A stretch of 53,162 nucleotides of DNA from Geobacteraceae bacterium. GTDB taxonomy: Bacteria; Desulfobacterota; Desulfuromonadia; Desulfuromonadales; BM103. The stretch lies in the NCBI GenBank assembly GCA_024640545.1, contig JAHEEU010000001.1, positions 1-53,162 on the forward strand. Direction: 5' to 3'. Made by a program: the position numbers and the translations under genes. Shown one piece after another: positions 8,927 to 17,096 of this stretch (position 1 is its first letter; each line of letters begins with the position of its first letter). The notes beneath the pieces are model-generated. The model saw nothing but the letters and a program-made list of their open reading frames with translations. It was not told the origin of the DNA and did not search any database.

Positions 8927-8965
8927 ATGGGGGTGCGGTTCATCGAACCACACCCCCCATCTTGG
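8927..8965. terminator. Bidirectional terminator between mqnD and serA
   Basis: A hairpin at 8927-8960 with a GC-rich stem (ATGGGGGTG with the matching CCCCCCAT side, extended by GGTTC/GAACC). On the plus strand TTGGTTTTT follows; on the minus strand TTGTTTTATG follows. It can serve both convergent genes. Confidence 0.8.
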
Positions 8966-8993
8966 TTTTTGGTGCTGAGCCCCTTACTTCCGG

Positions 8994-10586
8994 CTAGGGC
9001 TTCAAATACACCGCCTTGACAAAGCGGGCGCCGACCGCCTCGCTCAGCCGGGCCAGGGTTTCCTCGTCAACCGGCGAGTCAATCGACAGCACCACCATGG
9101 CCTCGCCTCCCTTGCCACGGCGACCGAGATTCATGGCACCGATGTTGACCTCGGCCTCACCGAGGATGGTGCCGATCCTGCCGATCAAGCCCGGGCGGTC
9201 TTCGTAGGTTAGCACCAGCATGTGCTCCTCGGGGGTGAAATCAGTGTCGAAATCACGCATTTTGACGATCTTAGGTGTCCCTTCAAAGAGGGTGCCGGCG
9301 ATGGTGCGCTTGCCCTGGGGGGTCTCGAGGTTCAGCGTGATCAGGTTGGAAAAGAACTGCGATTCGGTCGAGCGGCTCTGTTCGACCACCAGTCCGCGGC
9401 GCTCCGCCACCAGGTTGGCGTTGACCATGTTGACTTCCTGGTCGGTGCAGCGGTTGAGCAGGGCCGCCAGCCCGGCCACCGTGATCGGCATGCAGTCGTG
9501 CGCGGCCAGCTTGCCGGTGTAGTTGAAGGAGACCTTGCCCGGGTTTTCCGGCGCCAGCTGCGAGATGAAGTCGCCCAGAACGGCGGCCAGTTCCATGAAG
9601 GGGCGCATCTGGGCCATGAGGTCCGGGTCGAAACGGGCAATATTGACCGCGTTCTCGACCGGCTTGTCGTCGAGCATGTTGAGGATCTCCCGGCTGACAT
9701 CAACCGCCACGTTGGTCTGCGCCTCGAAGGTGTTGGCCCCGAGGTGCGGCGTGACCACCATGCGCGGGTGGGCGATCAGCTGCTTGAGGATGTCGCTGGC
9801 GGGCGGCTCCTCGCTCCACACGTCGAAGGCAGCGCCAGCGACCTTGCCGCTCTCCAGGGCGTCCAGCATGGCCGCCTCGTTGATGATCCCGCCGCGGGCA
9901 CAATTGACGATCAGCACACCATCCTTCATCCCGGCGAAATGCTCCGCCTTGATCAGGCCAAGGGTTTCACCATTCAGCGGCGTGTGCACGGAAATGACGT
10001 CGGCCGTACCGACCAGCTGGTCGAGTGACACCAGGCGCGTGCCGAAGTCGCTCGCCCGCTTTTCACTGATATAGGGGTCGTAAACCACCACATCCATCTC
10101 GAAGGCCCTGGAACGCAGGGCGACGCGACCGCCGACCTTGCCGAGGCCGATGATGCCCATGGTCTTCTGTTTGAGCTCGTGGCCGGTAAAGGGCGCCCGC
10201 TGCCACTGACCGCCTTTCAGGCTGTCGTTGGCCGTCGGAACGTTGCGGCACAAGGCGAGCAGAACGGCCATGGTGTGTTCTGCCGCAGAATTGGTGTTGC
10301 CGAAGGGCGCATTGACAACGATAATCCCCCGCTCGCTGGCGGCGGGGACATCGACATTGTCGATCCCGACCCCGGCGCGGGCCACCATTTTCAACTTCTT
10401 GGCATGGCTGAGGAGTTCAGCGTCAACCTGGGTCCCGGAACGGGTTATGATCGCGTCATAGTCGCCGATCAGTTGATGCAGTTCGGCTTTTCTCAGACCA
10501 AGGCGCACGTCCAGCTGGACGCGCGGGTCCTTCTGCAGGAGTTCCAGCCCCTTCTCTGAGATCTCGTCGGTAACAATAACTTTCAT
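8994..10586 (-). CDS. serA: D-3-phosphoglycerate dehydrogenase, long form with ACT domain
   Basis: First enzyme of serine synthesis, oxidising 3-phosphoglycerate with NAD. At 530 residues it is the long type: catalytic and nucleotide domains (TMGIIGLGKVGGRVA dinucleotide loop, NCARGGIINEAAM with the substrate Arg, VTPHLGANTFEAQ with the catalytic His), an intervening substrate-binding domain at about 320-450, and a C-terminal ACT domain (MLVLTYEDRPGLIGRIGTIL) that usually binds serine for feedback control. The ATG at 10586 has AAGGA upstream; an earlier in-frame ATG is not supported. A second, shorter paralogue is at 12441-13610, and serC lies between them. Confidence 0.93.
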   Translation of the reverse strand: MKVIVTDEISEKGLELLQKDPRVQLDVRLGLRKAELHQLIGDYDAIITRSGTQVDAELLSHAKKLKMVARAGVGIDNVDVPAASERGIIVVNAPFGNTNSAAEHTMAVLLALCRNVPTANDSLKGGQWQRAPFTGHELKQKTMGIIGLGKVGGRVALRSRAFEMDVVVYDPYISEKRASDFGTRLVSLDQLVGTADVISVHTPLNGETLGLIKAEHFAGMKDGVLIVNCARGGIINEAAMLDALESGKVAGAAFDVWSEEPPASDILKQLIAHPRMVVTPHLGANTFEAQTNVAVDVSREILNMLDDKPVENAVNIARFDPDLMAQMRPFMELAAVLGDFISQLAPENPGKVSFNYTGKLAAHDCMPITVAGLAALLNRCTDQEVNMVNANLVAERRGLVVEQSRSTESQFFSNLITLNLETPQGKRTIAGTLFEGTPKIVKMRDFDTDFTPEEHMLVLTYEDRPGLIGRIGTILGEAEVNIGAMNLGRRGKGGEAMVVLSIDSPVDEETLARLSEAVGARFVKAVYLKP

Positions 10587-10659
10587 GGATCGACTATCCT
10601 TGTATGGCATGCATATGTAACTACTACTTGAAAATCAAATCAACGCAGAATCGCAACGG

Positions 10660-10695
10660 CCTTGAAAAAACGCAAAGAGCTGATTTTTTCAAAGG
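10660..10695 (-). terminator. Possible A/U-rich terminator after the thioesterase gene
   Basis: An inverted repeat CCTTGAAAAAA / TTTTTTCAAAGG with a 13-base loop overlaps the thioesterase stop codon. On the minus strand the descending arm is itself T-rich, as in weak intrinsic terminators. It may also shape the serA leader. Low confidence. Confidence 0.35.
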
Positions 10696-11174
10696 TTGTT
10701 TTTCCCGGCGGCCATCTGCGCCGGAGTTATCTCGATACACAGGGCTTCACCGGTGGCGTAGACCGCGCCGTCGAGGCTGCAGACCTCACCGTGAACCACG
10801 ATCTTGCGTCCCTGGGCTGAAATCAGGCGGGTATTGACCTGGACCACCGTCTGAATCGGCAGCAGCTGGCGAAAACTGACATTGAGGTTGCCAACCACGA
10901 TCGGATGGCCAGCCGCCCAGGCTGCCAGGCCGAGGACCTCGTCCAGCACCGCGGCAATACTGCCGCCATGGGCGTGCTCTGGCGGGCCTTCCGTCACCGG
11001 GCCGAACCAGACCCGCGCCACCAGGTTGCGTTCCTGGTCCCGAAAGTAATGCATGCGAAAGCGGTTGCCGGTCTGGTCGCCCGACACGAAGCGCAGCGTT
11101 TCGCCGACCAGGGCTGGAGCGTCAAAAACCTCCCAACCGGATTCGCCGTTAAGTTGTACCAGAGACTTGTCCAT
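10689..11174 (-). CDS. PaaI-family hotdog thioesterase
   Basis: A 161-residue single hotdog-fold protein, probably a tetrameric acyl-CoA thioesterase of the PaaI/YbgC-like group. The signature HAHGGSIAAVLDEVLGLAAW contains the HGG turn and the catalytic Asp/Glu region on the central helix. The start is taken as the ATG at 11174 with GGTGA five bases before it; a GTG at 11183 is an alternative with AAGGG upstream. It lies between serC and serA on the same strand, but there is no evident link to serine synthesis. Substrate is unknown. Confidence 0.8.
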   Translation of the reverse strand: MDKSLVQLNGESGWEVFDAPALVGETLRFVSGDQTGNRFRMHYFRDQERNLVARVWFGPVTEGPPEHAHGGSIAAVLDEVLGLAAWAAGHPIVVGNLNVSFRQLLPIQTVVQVNTRLISAQGRKIVVHGEVCSLDGAVYATGEALCIEITPAQMAAGKNNL

Positions 11175-11222
11175 GCTTTTCACCGTTTTGCCCTTGAAAT
11201 GTAAAGGGACACTCCCTGTTCA

Positions 11223-11255
11223 GGAAGTGCCCCGGGGAAGCAAAGGGGCACTTCC
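11223..11255 (-). repeat. 11-bp inverted repeat between serC and the thioesterase gene
   Basis: GGAAGTGCCCC (11223-11233) pairs with GGGGCACTTCC (11245-11255) around an 11-base loop. No T-run follows on the minus strand, so it is not a classic terminator; it may slow transcription or protect the RNA end. Another partly similar GGAAGCGCCCC lies at 11260-11271, giving a small cluster of related GC-rich units. Confidence 0.5.
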
Positions 11256-11279
11256 CTTTGGGAAGCGCCCCCGGAGAGA

Positions 11280-12371
11280 TCAACCATTCTTCCGTTGAAA
11301 TTCCTGCATGAATCCGGCCAGCGCTTCCACACCGGCCAGCGGCATGGCATTATAGATCGAGGCACGGATGCCGCCGACGCTGCGGTGTCCCTTGAGGGCA
11401 TAAAGGCCAGCCGCACCGGCCTCCTTGAGGAACTTCTCTTCCAACTCAGGCGTCGCCAGGTTGAAGCTCACGTTCATGGTCCCGCGGAACTCCGGAAGAA
11501 TCACGCCGCGGTAGAAATCACCGCTGTCGATCAGCTTGTAGAGGATCTGGGCCTTCTGCTCATTGACCTTCTCGATGGCGGCCACACCACCCTGCTCATG
11601 CAGCCACTCCAGGACCAGGCCGGTCACGTAGATGGCAAAGGTGTTGGCGGTGTTGGTCAGTGAGTTGTCGGCGGCGCAGACCTTGTAGTTGAGCAGCGTC
11701 GGCGTCTGCGGCGAAGCGTATTCGAGCAGATCTTCGCGGATCACCACGATGGCGGTCCCGGCCGGGCCGAGGTTCTTCTGCAGGCCGGCGTAGACGCAGC
11801 CGAACTTGCTGAAGTCAAGCACCCGCGAGAGCATCTCCGAGGTCTGGTCAACGATCAGCGGCACCGCACCAGTCTCCGGAAAGGTCTGCCAGCGCGAACC
11901 GTACAGGGTATTGTTGCCGGTCAGGTGCAGGTAGGCGGCATCCTGGTCGATCATCGACGGGTCGAGGACCGGGATACGATCGTAGTTGGTCGCGGCGCTG
12001 CTGGCAATCACCCGGATGTCGCCGAAGGGCTTGGCGTCCTTGTGGGCCAGCTTGGCGAAGTTGCCGGTTTCCACGTAGAGGCATTTTTTCGTCGCCGAGC
12101 GCCCGGCCAGGTTCAGCGGCAGAGCCGAAAACTGCATGCGCGCGCCGCCGTGCACGAAGAGGATCTTGTAGTTGTCCGGCAGGTTGGTCAGTTGACGGAA
12201 GCGCTCCTGGGCATCGACCAGGACCTTTTCGAACTGCTTGGCACGGTGGCTGATCTCGATGATCGAGATCCCCATCCCCTGGAAATCAAGAAACTCGTCG
12301 CGAATCCGCTCCATGACCGGGACCGGCAGCATCGCCGGACCGGCACCGAAATTGTAAACCTGCTTGGACAT
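11280..12371 (-). CDS. serC: Phosphoserine aminotransferase
   Basis: Converts 3-phosphohydroxypyruvate and glutamate to phosphoserine, the second step of serine synthesis; SerC enzymes often also act in pyridoxal phosphate synthesis. The 363-residue class V aminotransferase shows YNFGAGPAMLP at the N-terminus, IIEISHR, FVHGGARMQFSALPLNL, IVDQTSEMLSR with the PLP-ring Asp at 175, and YAGLQKNLGPAG with the Schiff-base lysine at 199. The Shine-Dalgarno AGGAG is seven bases before the ATG. It lies 69 bp after the short serA, likely on the same transcript. Confidence 0.95.
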   Translation of the reverse strand: MSKQVYNFGAGPAMLPVPVMERIRDEFLDFQGMGISIIEISHRAKQFEKVLVDAQERFRQLTNLPDNYKILFVHGGARMQFSALPLNLAGRSATKKCLYVETGNFAKLAHKDAKPFGDIRVIASSAATNYDRIPVLDPSMIDQDAAYLHLTGNNTLYGSRWQTFPETGAVPLIVDQTSEMLSRVLDFSKFGCVYAGLQKNLGPAGTAIVVIREDLLEYASPQTPTLLNYKVCAADNSLTNTANTFAIYVTGLVLEWLHEQGGVAAIEKVNEQKAQILYKLIDSGDFYRGVILPEFRGTMNVSFNLATPELEEKFLKEAGAAGLYALKGHRSVGGIRASIYNAMPLAGVEALAGFMQEFQRKNG

Positions 12372-12440
12372 GGCGTTCTCCTGTCGTACCGCTGTTGGTT
12401 ATAATTCTTACAGCTGACAGCTTGCGGCTGACAGCCTGTT

Positions 12441-13610
12441 TTATAGCGTCCGCACCTTGATAACCCCGTCGATATCTTCCAGGGCCTGGATCAGGTCGGC
12501 GGTCGGTTCGCTTTCAATGTCAATGATGTTGTAGGCCACGTTGTCACGGCTCTTGTTGATCATATCGATGACGTTGATTTCCCGTTCCGCCAGAACCGAG
12601 AGGACCTGGTTGAGCATCTTCGGTACATTGCGGTTGGAGAAGGCAATGCGGTAGCCGCCGTTGCGGTCGAGGGAGAGGTTGGGGAAGTTCACCGCATTCC
12701 TGATGTTGCCGTTTTCGAGAAAATCGACCAACTGGTCGGCCACCATGATTGCGCAGTTCTCCTCGGCCTCCTCGGTGCTGGCGCCGAGATGCGGGATCGG
12801 CACGACCTTGTCGTGCCCCATCAGCTCCGGCACCGGGAAATCGGTAATGTACCTGCCGATCCGACCATTTTCCAGACCGAGCAGGACGGCGGCCGTATCG
12901 ACCACCTTCTCACGCGACAGGTTGATCAGGGTCGCGCCCTTCTTGAAGCTTTCGACCAGCTCCTTGTTGATCAGGTTGCGGGTGGCTTCCAGAACCGGCA
13001 GGTGCAGGGTGACGATATCCGATTTGGAGAGCAGCGACTGCATGTTCTCCATGCGCTCGACGTCACGCGAGAGCCGCCAGGCCGCTTCGACGGAAAGGGC
13101 GGGATCGTAGCCGAGCACTTTCATGCCGAGCATCAGTCCGGTTTCAGCGACCAGCGAGCCGATGGCCCCGAGGCCGACCACGCCGAGCGTCTTGCCCTTG
13201 AGTTCGGTGCCACCGTAAGTCTTCTTGCCCCCCTCAACCAGCTTGTGCAACTCTTCAGTGTCCTTGCCTGGGCCTTCCCTGCGGACAAAGTCGATGGCAC
13301 CAATGATATCGCGGGTCGACAACAGCATCGCGGCGACGGCCAGTTCCTTGACGGCATTTGCGTTGGCGCCCGGGGCATTGAAGACCACGATGCCGCGCTC
13401 GGTACAGGCCTCGACCGGGATGTTGTTGACGCCGGCGCCGGCCCGGCCAACCGCCTTGACGGAGGGGTCGATGTCTTCAGGCTGCAGCACGTGACTGCGC
13501 AGCATGATCGCGTCGGGATTGCCGATTTCGCTGGCGATTTCGTACTTGTCGAGGGAAAACTTGGCCAGGCCCCTGACAGAGATCTTGTTATAGGTACGGA
13601 TCTTATTCAT
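12441..13610 (-). CDS. serA: D-3-phosphoglycerate dehydrogenase, short form
   Basis: A second, 389-residue phosphoglycerate dehydrogenase of the type common in anaerobes. The NAD loop LGVVGLGAIGSLVAE, the substrate Arg in INLSREKVVD and the catalytic His in IPHLGASTEEAEEN are all present. A C-terminal ACT domain (about 315-389, VLSVLAEREINVIDMINKSR) is attached directly, without the extra domain of the long paralogue at 8994-10586. AGGAG precedes the ATG. Its position next to serC and a DUF1015 gene fits a serine operon. Whether both dehydrogenases work in serine synthesis, or one prefers another hydroxyacid, cannot be told from sequence. Confidence 0.92.
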   Translation of the reverse strand: MNKIRTYNKISVRGLAKFSLDKYEIASEIGNPDAIMLRSHVLQPEDIDPSVKAVGRAGAGVNNIPVEACTERGIVVFNAPGANANAVKELAVAAMLLSTRDIIGAIDFVRREGPGKDTEELHKLVEGGKKTYGGTELKGKTLGVVGLGAIGSLVAETGLMLGMKVLGYDPALSVEAAWRLSRDVERMENMQSLLSKSDIVTLHLPVLEATRNLINKELVESFKKGATLINLSREKVVDTAAVLLGLENGRIGRYITDFPVPELMGHDKVVPIPHLGASTEEAEENCAIMVADQLVDFLENGNIRNAVNFPNLSLDRNGGYRIAFSNRNVPKMLNQVLSVLAEREINVIDMINKSRDNVAYNIIDIESEPTADLIQALEDIDGVIKVRTL

Positions 13611-13702
13611 TACGGGCTCCTAAGCAGATGCCAAGAAAAAACGCCGTACCGCCCTTGAAGGCATGTTTGTGCGACGATTTTTTCGCTCTCAGCAGGCGCG
13701 GC

Positions 13703-13751
13703 GACAACCTACCGGAAGGCCGTTTTTACAACTTTTCCGATAGGTTGTCAA
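13703..13751 (-). promoter_or_regulatory. Promoter of short serA overlapped by an inverted repeat
   Basis: Minus strand TTGACA (13751-13746), 17-base spacer, TAAAAA (13728-13723). An inverted repeat of 14 matches in 15 (13703-13717 with 13735-13749) covers the -35 and spacer on one side and the start region on the other. This layout suggests an operator, or a hairpin if read through from the DUF1015 gene. A further stem ATGCC..GGCAT lies in the leader at about 13630-13667. Confidence 0.55.
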
Positions 13752-13756
13752 TGGGC

Positions 13757-15097
13757 TCAACGGGTAATCCGGCGGGCCTCAAGGTAGAAGCGTTTTTCGT
13801 CGGCTTCCCCCATGGAGAAGGTCTTGCGCGGCAAGGCGCCGTCGCGGACAATCGTGCGGAAAAGGTCGTGCTTGGAAATCGACGGCAGGTAGAAACCGAT
13901 ATTGCCCTGCTGGCGACCGAGCCTGGTCACGGCGTCTTCGCCATGGATGTAATCGATGCGCGCCTGTGGCCGGCTTTTCAGGTACTCATCAAGGAAATTC
14001 TGCAGGGTGGCAACTTCCAGGGTCAGAGCCGGCTCATCGATCTGCAGCAGCCCGTAGCGTCCGGCGGCCGCGAAGGGCAAGGCATGGGCATCGCCGGCCG
14101 CGGCGGCTGCGGCATTCGCCGCCGCAAGGTCGTCGCACCAGACCACCCGGCAGGGAGTCCCCGCGCGGCGGTAATACTGGTCGGCCTGGGCCAGCAGGTC
14201 TTCGGCATCGGCGCCAAAGAGCACACGGTGAATCGCTTCGAACTCAAGCCCCGGGTCATGGAGGTTGACCAACTCGACCAGGGCATGACGGGCCGGATGG
14301 TCCATGACCTCGGCAGGGTCGGCGGCATCTGCCTTGAGTTGCTCCCAGATCGCCTTGGCGGTCGCAAAGCTGTGATTGCCGTCGCCCATGGCATAGAGCA
14401 TGACTTCGTCATCGGCGACTTCATAACGCTTCTGGAAGCGGTCCCGGTTCGCCAGGCTCTCCAGGGCGCGGCCCACCTGCTCGATCAGCTTCTGCTGCGC
14501 AACCTTCCAGCCGCGCAGTTGGCCGCCGTTCTGCATCAGTTCGAAGTCATAAACCGGCTCCAGCTCCTCCATGAGCAAGGGTTCGATAACCGTCTGCTCC
14601 GGATCATCGATCAGCACCATGATATGCGGCAATTCGACCGCCGCATTTTTCCTGACGCGAATGCGCGGCGGCAGACGATCGACGATCGTCCCTTCGGTGG
14701 CCCTGATCAAGGTTTTCGAGCCGGGGCGGTAATCGTACGCCTCGAGGTCGAGGGCAACCATCAGCCCCTTGCGCGACGGCGCATGGCTGGTCTGCCGATC
14801 AAGCAGGACAAAGCCCGGTTCCTGGGCGGTCAGAACCCCCGCAGCCAGGTATTGATTCATGCAGGCGTTGATAGCGGCGATGCGCGCATCACTGTCGACC
14901 TCTTCCAGGAAAACCTCCGGGAAGATCAGGCGCAGCGTGGAGGGCTGGGAGCCTACCAGTCGATCAACCGCCTGCCAGTATTCCGGCTCCGAGGTGTATT
15001 GGTCACAGGCAATAACCGCCCAACGCTGCAGGTCGACGCCTGTCCTGGGCAACAGGATGGTCGGCACTTCAAGGGCAAGCTTCGCGAGATTCATCAT
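13757..15097 (-). CDS. DUF1015 family protein
   Basis: A 446-residue member of the DUF1015 (COG4198) family. Visible conserved blocks include VIACDQYTSEPEYW near the N-terminus, AMGDGNHSFATAKAIWE in the middle, and IDYIHGEDAV late. The family has no membrane segment. It is often found next to serA and serC in anaerobes, as here, and a role in serine metabolism (possibly phosphorylation related) has been suggested from such context, but I cannot confirm a reaction. The ATG at 15097 has GAGGA seven bases upstream; a longer frame to 15361 is not real because it overlaps the Cys-rich gene. Confidence 0.85.
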   Translation of the reverse strand: MMNLAKLALEVPTILLPRTGVDLQRWAVIACDQYTSEPEYWQAVDRLVGSQPSTLRLIFPEVFLEEVDSDARIAAINACMNQYLAAGVLTAQEPGFVLLDRQTSHAPSRKGLMVALDLEAYDYRPGSKTLIRATEGTIVDRLPPRIRVRKNAAVELPHIMVLIDDPEQTVIEPLLMEELEPVYDFELMQNGGQLRGWKVAQQKLIEQVGRALESLANRDRFQKRYEVADDEVMLYAMGDGNHSFATAKAIWEQLKADAADPAEVMDHPARHALVELVNLHDPGLEFEAIHRVLFGADAEDLLAQADQYYRRAGTPCRVVWCDDLAAANAAAAAAGDAHALPFAAAGRYGLLQIDEPALTLEVATLQNFLDEYLKSRPQARIDYIHGEDAVTRLGRQQGNIGFYLPSISKHDLFRTIVRDGALPRKTFSMGEADEKRFYLEARRITR

Positions 15098-15128
15098 CGG
15101 TTCGTCCTCTGTTTGAATGTTCAGGTCT

Positions 15129-15395
15129 TTACTTGACAATCCGCAGGTGGCCGCCGGAGCCGCCACCGCCCGGCTTGTCCGGTGGCCCCGGGTCGGGATC
15201 TTCCTGGGTGCGGCCCATGCTGGGCAGGCTGTTGGTCGCGACCATCCGCTGGATGCCTTCGGCAAGGGCCAGGCACTGCTTGGTGCAGACCTTGCGCACC
15301 GGGCACATGGTGCAGTCGGCCTCTCCGCCGGCCGCGCGCAGGGCATGGATGACGAGATCAACGCTTTCGATCTGGTTCAAGGGTATCAGGAACAT
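15129..15395 (-). CDS. Small Cys-rich protein
   Basis: An 88-residue protein with four cysteines C28, C31, C37 and C41 (CxxCx5Cx3C), a pattern able to hold a metal or an Fe-S cluster. A proline/glycine-rich C-terminal tail follows. GGAGG six bases before the ATG supports it. It lies between aroF and the DUF1015 gene on the same strand, 31 bp before the latter. No family was recognised. Confidence 0.7.
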   Translation of the reverse strand: MFLIPLNQIESVDLVIHALRAAGGEADCTMCPVRKVCTKQCLALAEGIQRMVATNSLPSMGRTQEDPDPGPPDKPGGGGSGGHLRIVK

Positions 15396-15460
15396 GGGTC
15401 CTCCAAAACATGCAAAGACAGTATCCAGTATTCAGAAAAGGATCAGACGTTTTTAGACGC

Positions 15461-15489
15461 TATTCTGTATTCTGCATTCTGTGTTCTGC
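15461..15489. repeat. Short tandem TATTCTG-like repeats
   Basis: Four degenerate copies of an ATTCTGT/ATTCTGC unit in about 29 bases directly after the aroF stop, with a partial inverted counterpart at about 15422-15436. Typical low-complexity intergenic filler; it could form a weak hairpin ending aroF transcription. Confidence 0.4.
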
Positions 15490-16509
15490 CTACAGCACCT
15501 TGCCGGCAACCTTGGCGAACTCCGCCAGCTTGCGCATCATCGCCTCGAACTCGGCGGGACGCAGCGACTGCGGGCCGTCGCTCGCAGCCGTCTCGGGGTG
15601 CGGGTGCACCTCGACGATCAGGCCGTCGCAACCGGCCGCCACCGAAGCATAGCACATACTCGGTACCAGCGCAGCATGACCGGTCGCATGCGAGGGGTCG
15701 ATGAGGATCGGCAGATGAGTCTGCTCGCGCAGGACCGGGATGGCCGAAATGTCCAGGGTGTTGCGGGTGGCCGTCTCAAAAGTGCGGATGCCGCGCTCGC
15801 AGAGGATCACCCGCCGGTTGCCTTCGGCCAGGATGTACTCCGCACTCATCAGGTATTCCTGGATGGTGGTCGCCATCCCCCGCTTCAGCAGGATCGGCTT
15901 GTCGAGTCTGCCGAGCATCTTGAGCAGGGCGAAGTTCTGCACATTGCGCGCACCGACCTGCATGATATCGGCGTACTTGGCGACCAGTTCAACGTCGCGA
16001 GGGTTGACCACTTCCGTGACGATCGGCAGACCGGTGGCCTCGCGGGCCAGGGCGAGCAGCTTGAGACCGTCCTCCTCCATCCCCTGGAAAGAATAGGGGC
16101 TGGTGCGCGGCTTGTATGCTCCACCCCGCAACACCGTGGCGCCGGCCGCTTTGACCGCGTTGGCGGTTTCAAGGATCTGCTCTTCACTCTCCACCGAGCA
16201 AGGGCCGGCCATCACCACCAGCCTGTCTCCGCCGACCACCAGTCCAGGCACGATTTCCACCGCGGTCGGTTCCGGCTTGACTTCCTTGCTCGCCAGCTTG
16301 TACGGCTTGAGAATCGGTACCACGTTTTCCACGCCCGGCATCGATTCCAGCGCCTGCAGCACGGTCTTGCCGCGCTCATCACCGACGGCGCCGACCACGT
16401 TGCGGGTCTCGCCGTGGATCACGTGCGGCTTGTAACCCAGCTCCCTGATGCGTTTCTTGACTTCGGCCAGTTCGTCCTTGCTGGCCCCTTTGCGCATAAC
16501 GATAATCAT
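15490..16509 (-). CDS. aroF: 3-deoxy-7-phosphoheptulonate (DAHP) synthase, type I-beta
   Basis: Joins phosphoenolpyruvate and erythrose 4-phosphate in the first step of the shikimate pathway, which feeds both aromatic amino acids and the chorismate-derived menaquinone pathway. The 339-residue protein has the N-terminal ferredoxin-like regulatory domain (residues 1-75) of the Thermotoga-type enzyme, then the barrel with [54 protein letters not shown] and [12 protein letters not shown]-like motifs (read here as [12 protein letters not shown]). The N-terminal domain is known in relatives to bind aromatic amino acids. AAGGAG precedes the ATG. An aromatic leader peptide and two terminators lie upstream, indicating attenuation. 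Confidence 0.95.
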   Translation of the reverse strand: MIIVMRKGASKDELAEVKKRIRELGYKPHVIHGETRNVVGAVGDERGKTVLQALESMPGVENVVPILKPYKLASKEVKPEPTAVEIVPGLVVGGDRLVVMAGPCSVESEEQILETANAVKAAGATVLRGGAYKPRTSPYSFQGMEEDGLKLLALAREATGLPIVTEVVNPRDVELVAKYADIMQVGARNVQNFALLKMLGRLDKPILLKRGMATTIQEYLMSAEYILAEGNRRVILCERGIRTFETATRNTLDISAIPVLREQTHLPILIDPSHATGHAALVPSMCYASVAAGCDGLIVEVHPHPETAASDGPQSLRPAEFEAMMRKLAEFAKVAGKVL

Positions 16510-16540
16510 TGCTTCGTCTCCTTGTGGGGAAGTTCCGGTT

Positions 16541-16579
16541 AAAAATCAAGGCCGGCAGGGCTTGCCCTGCGGCCTTGAT
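16541..16579 (-). terminator. aroF leader terminator 2
   Basis: Long hairpin 16545-16579: a 9-bp stem ATCAAGGCC/GGCCTTGAT stacked on a 7-bp stem GCAGGGC/GCCCTGC with one bulged base and a 2-base apex. The minus strand continues TTTTT (16545-16541). It lies 31 bases before the aroF ATG, so it must be overcome for expression. Confidence 0.75.
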
Positions 16580-16598
16580 CGTTTACTTCCCCGAAACG

Positions 16599-16639
16599 AA
16601 AAAAACCACAGGCGCCTCGCTTGAGCCCGCCCGTGGTTT
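16599..16639 (-). terminator. aroF leader terminator 1 (attenuator)
   Basis: A 12-bp stem (16628-16639 with 16603-16614, one G-U pair; minus strand AAACCACGGGCG and CGCCTGTGGTTT), 13-base loop, followed by seven T. It lies 25 bases after the leader-peptide stop codon, the layout of ribosome-controlled attenuators. Confidence 0.8.
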
Positions 16640-16664
16640 CTTGAGTTCTATCGACAGTTGCTCG

Positions 16665-16751
16665 TCAACAGACTTCACCCCGGCCAGGCAAGCCAAAAAA
16701 GCTGCCATACCAAAAGTAGAAATCTGCAAACAACCAACCTTGACAATTCAT
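16665..16751 (-). CDS. Aromatic leader peptide of aroF
   Basis: A 28-codon reading frame with nine aromatic residues: W6, F8, F11, Y12, F13, W14, Y15, F18, F19. Residues 11-15 are five aromatic codons in a row (F-Y-F-W-Y). The ATG at 16751 has AGGTGG seven bases before it. Stop is TGA at 16667-16665. It lies between the expected aroF promoter region and terminator 1. By analogy with trp, phe and his leaders, stalling of the ribosome at these codons when charged tRNA-Phe/Tyr/Trp is short would favour an antiterminator fold and aroF expression. I did not work out the antiterminator pairing. The five-in-a-row run is very unlikely by chance. Confidence 0.85.
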   Translation of the reverse strand: MNCQGWLFADFYFWYGSFFGLPGRGEVC

Positions 16752-16843
16752 CCCGACACCACCTTAGGAAGATGTTTCGTGGTGATACTTGGTAGCAAAA
16801 ACCCCCACGGAAAGCAAGCAAAGAATCTGCCACTGCTTTTTTC

Positions 16844-16872
16844 TTGACATCAACCGTGCTTTTCGTTACAAA
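16844..16872 (+). promoter_or_regulatory. Promoter of tRNA-Phe
   Basis: TTGACA (16844-16849), 17-base spacer, TACAAA (16867-16872). The start would be only a few bases before the tRNA at 16884. The aroF leader transcript starts in the same 130-bp divergent region. Confidence 0.75.
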
Positions 16873-16883
16873 ACGTTCTCCCT

Positions 16884-16959
<76 letters not shown>

Positions 16960-16969
16960 CCGGAAATAA

Positions 16970-17003
16970 AGCCCCCACGATACCGACCGTGGGGGCTTTT
17001 TCT
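16970..17003 (+). terminator. Terminator of tRNA-Phe
   Basis: 10-bp stem AGCCCCCACG/CGTGGGGGCT (16970-16979, 16988-16997) with an 8-base loop, followed by TTTTCTTT. A near-identical hairpin without the full T-run is at 20311-20338. Confidence 0.9.
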
Positions 17004-17022
17004 TTCGGACCTATAACCAAAC

Positions 17023-17096
17023 AAAGGTTAACCGCCAAGATCTGAATACCACGATCCAAAACACATTTTTTAACGCAAAGACGCTAAGAGGTCATT
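17023..17096 (+). repeat. 74-bp dispersed repeat, copy 1
   Basis: Matches the reverse complement of 32379-32452 at about 71 of 74 positions. It contains AACGCAAAGACGCTAAGAGG; the motif GCGTCTTTGC reappears inverted at about 17158-17169, so a larger hairpin can form. The CGCAAAGACGC wording is common in intergenic repeats of related genomes (from memory). No coding capacity. Confidence 0.75.
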
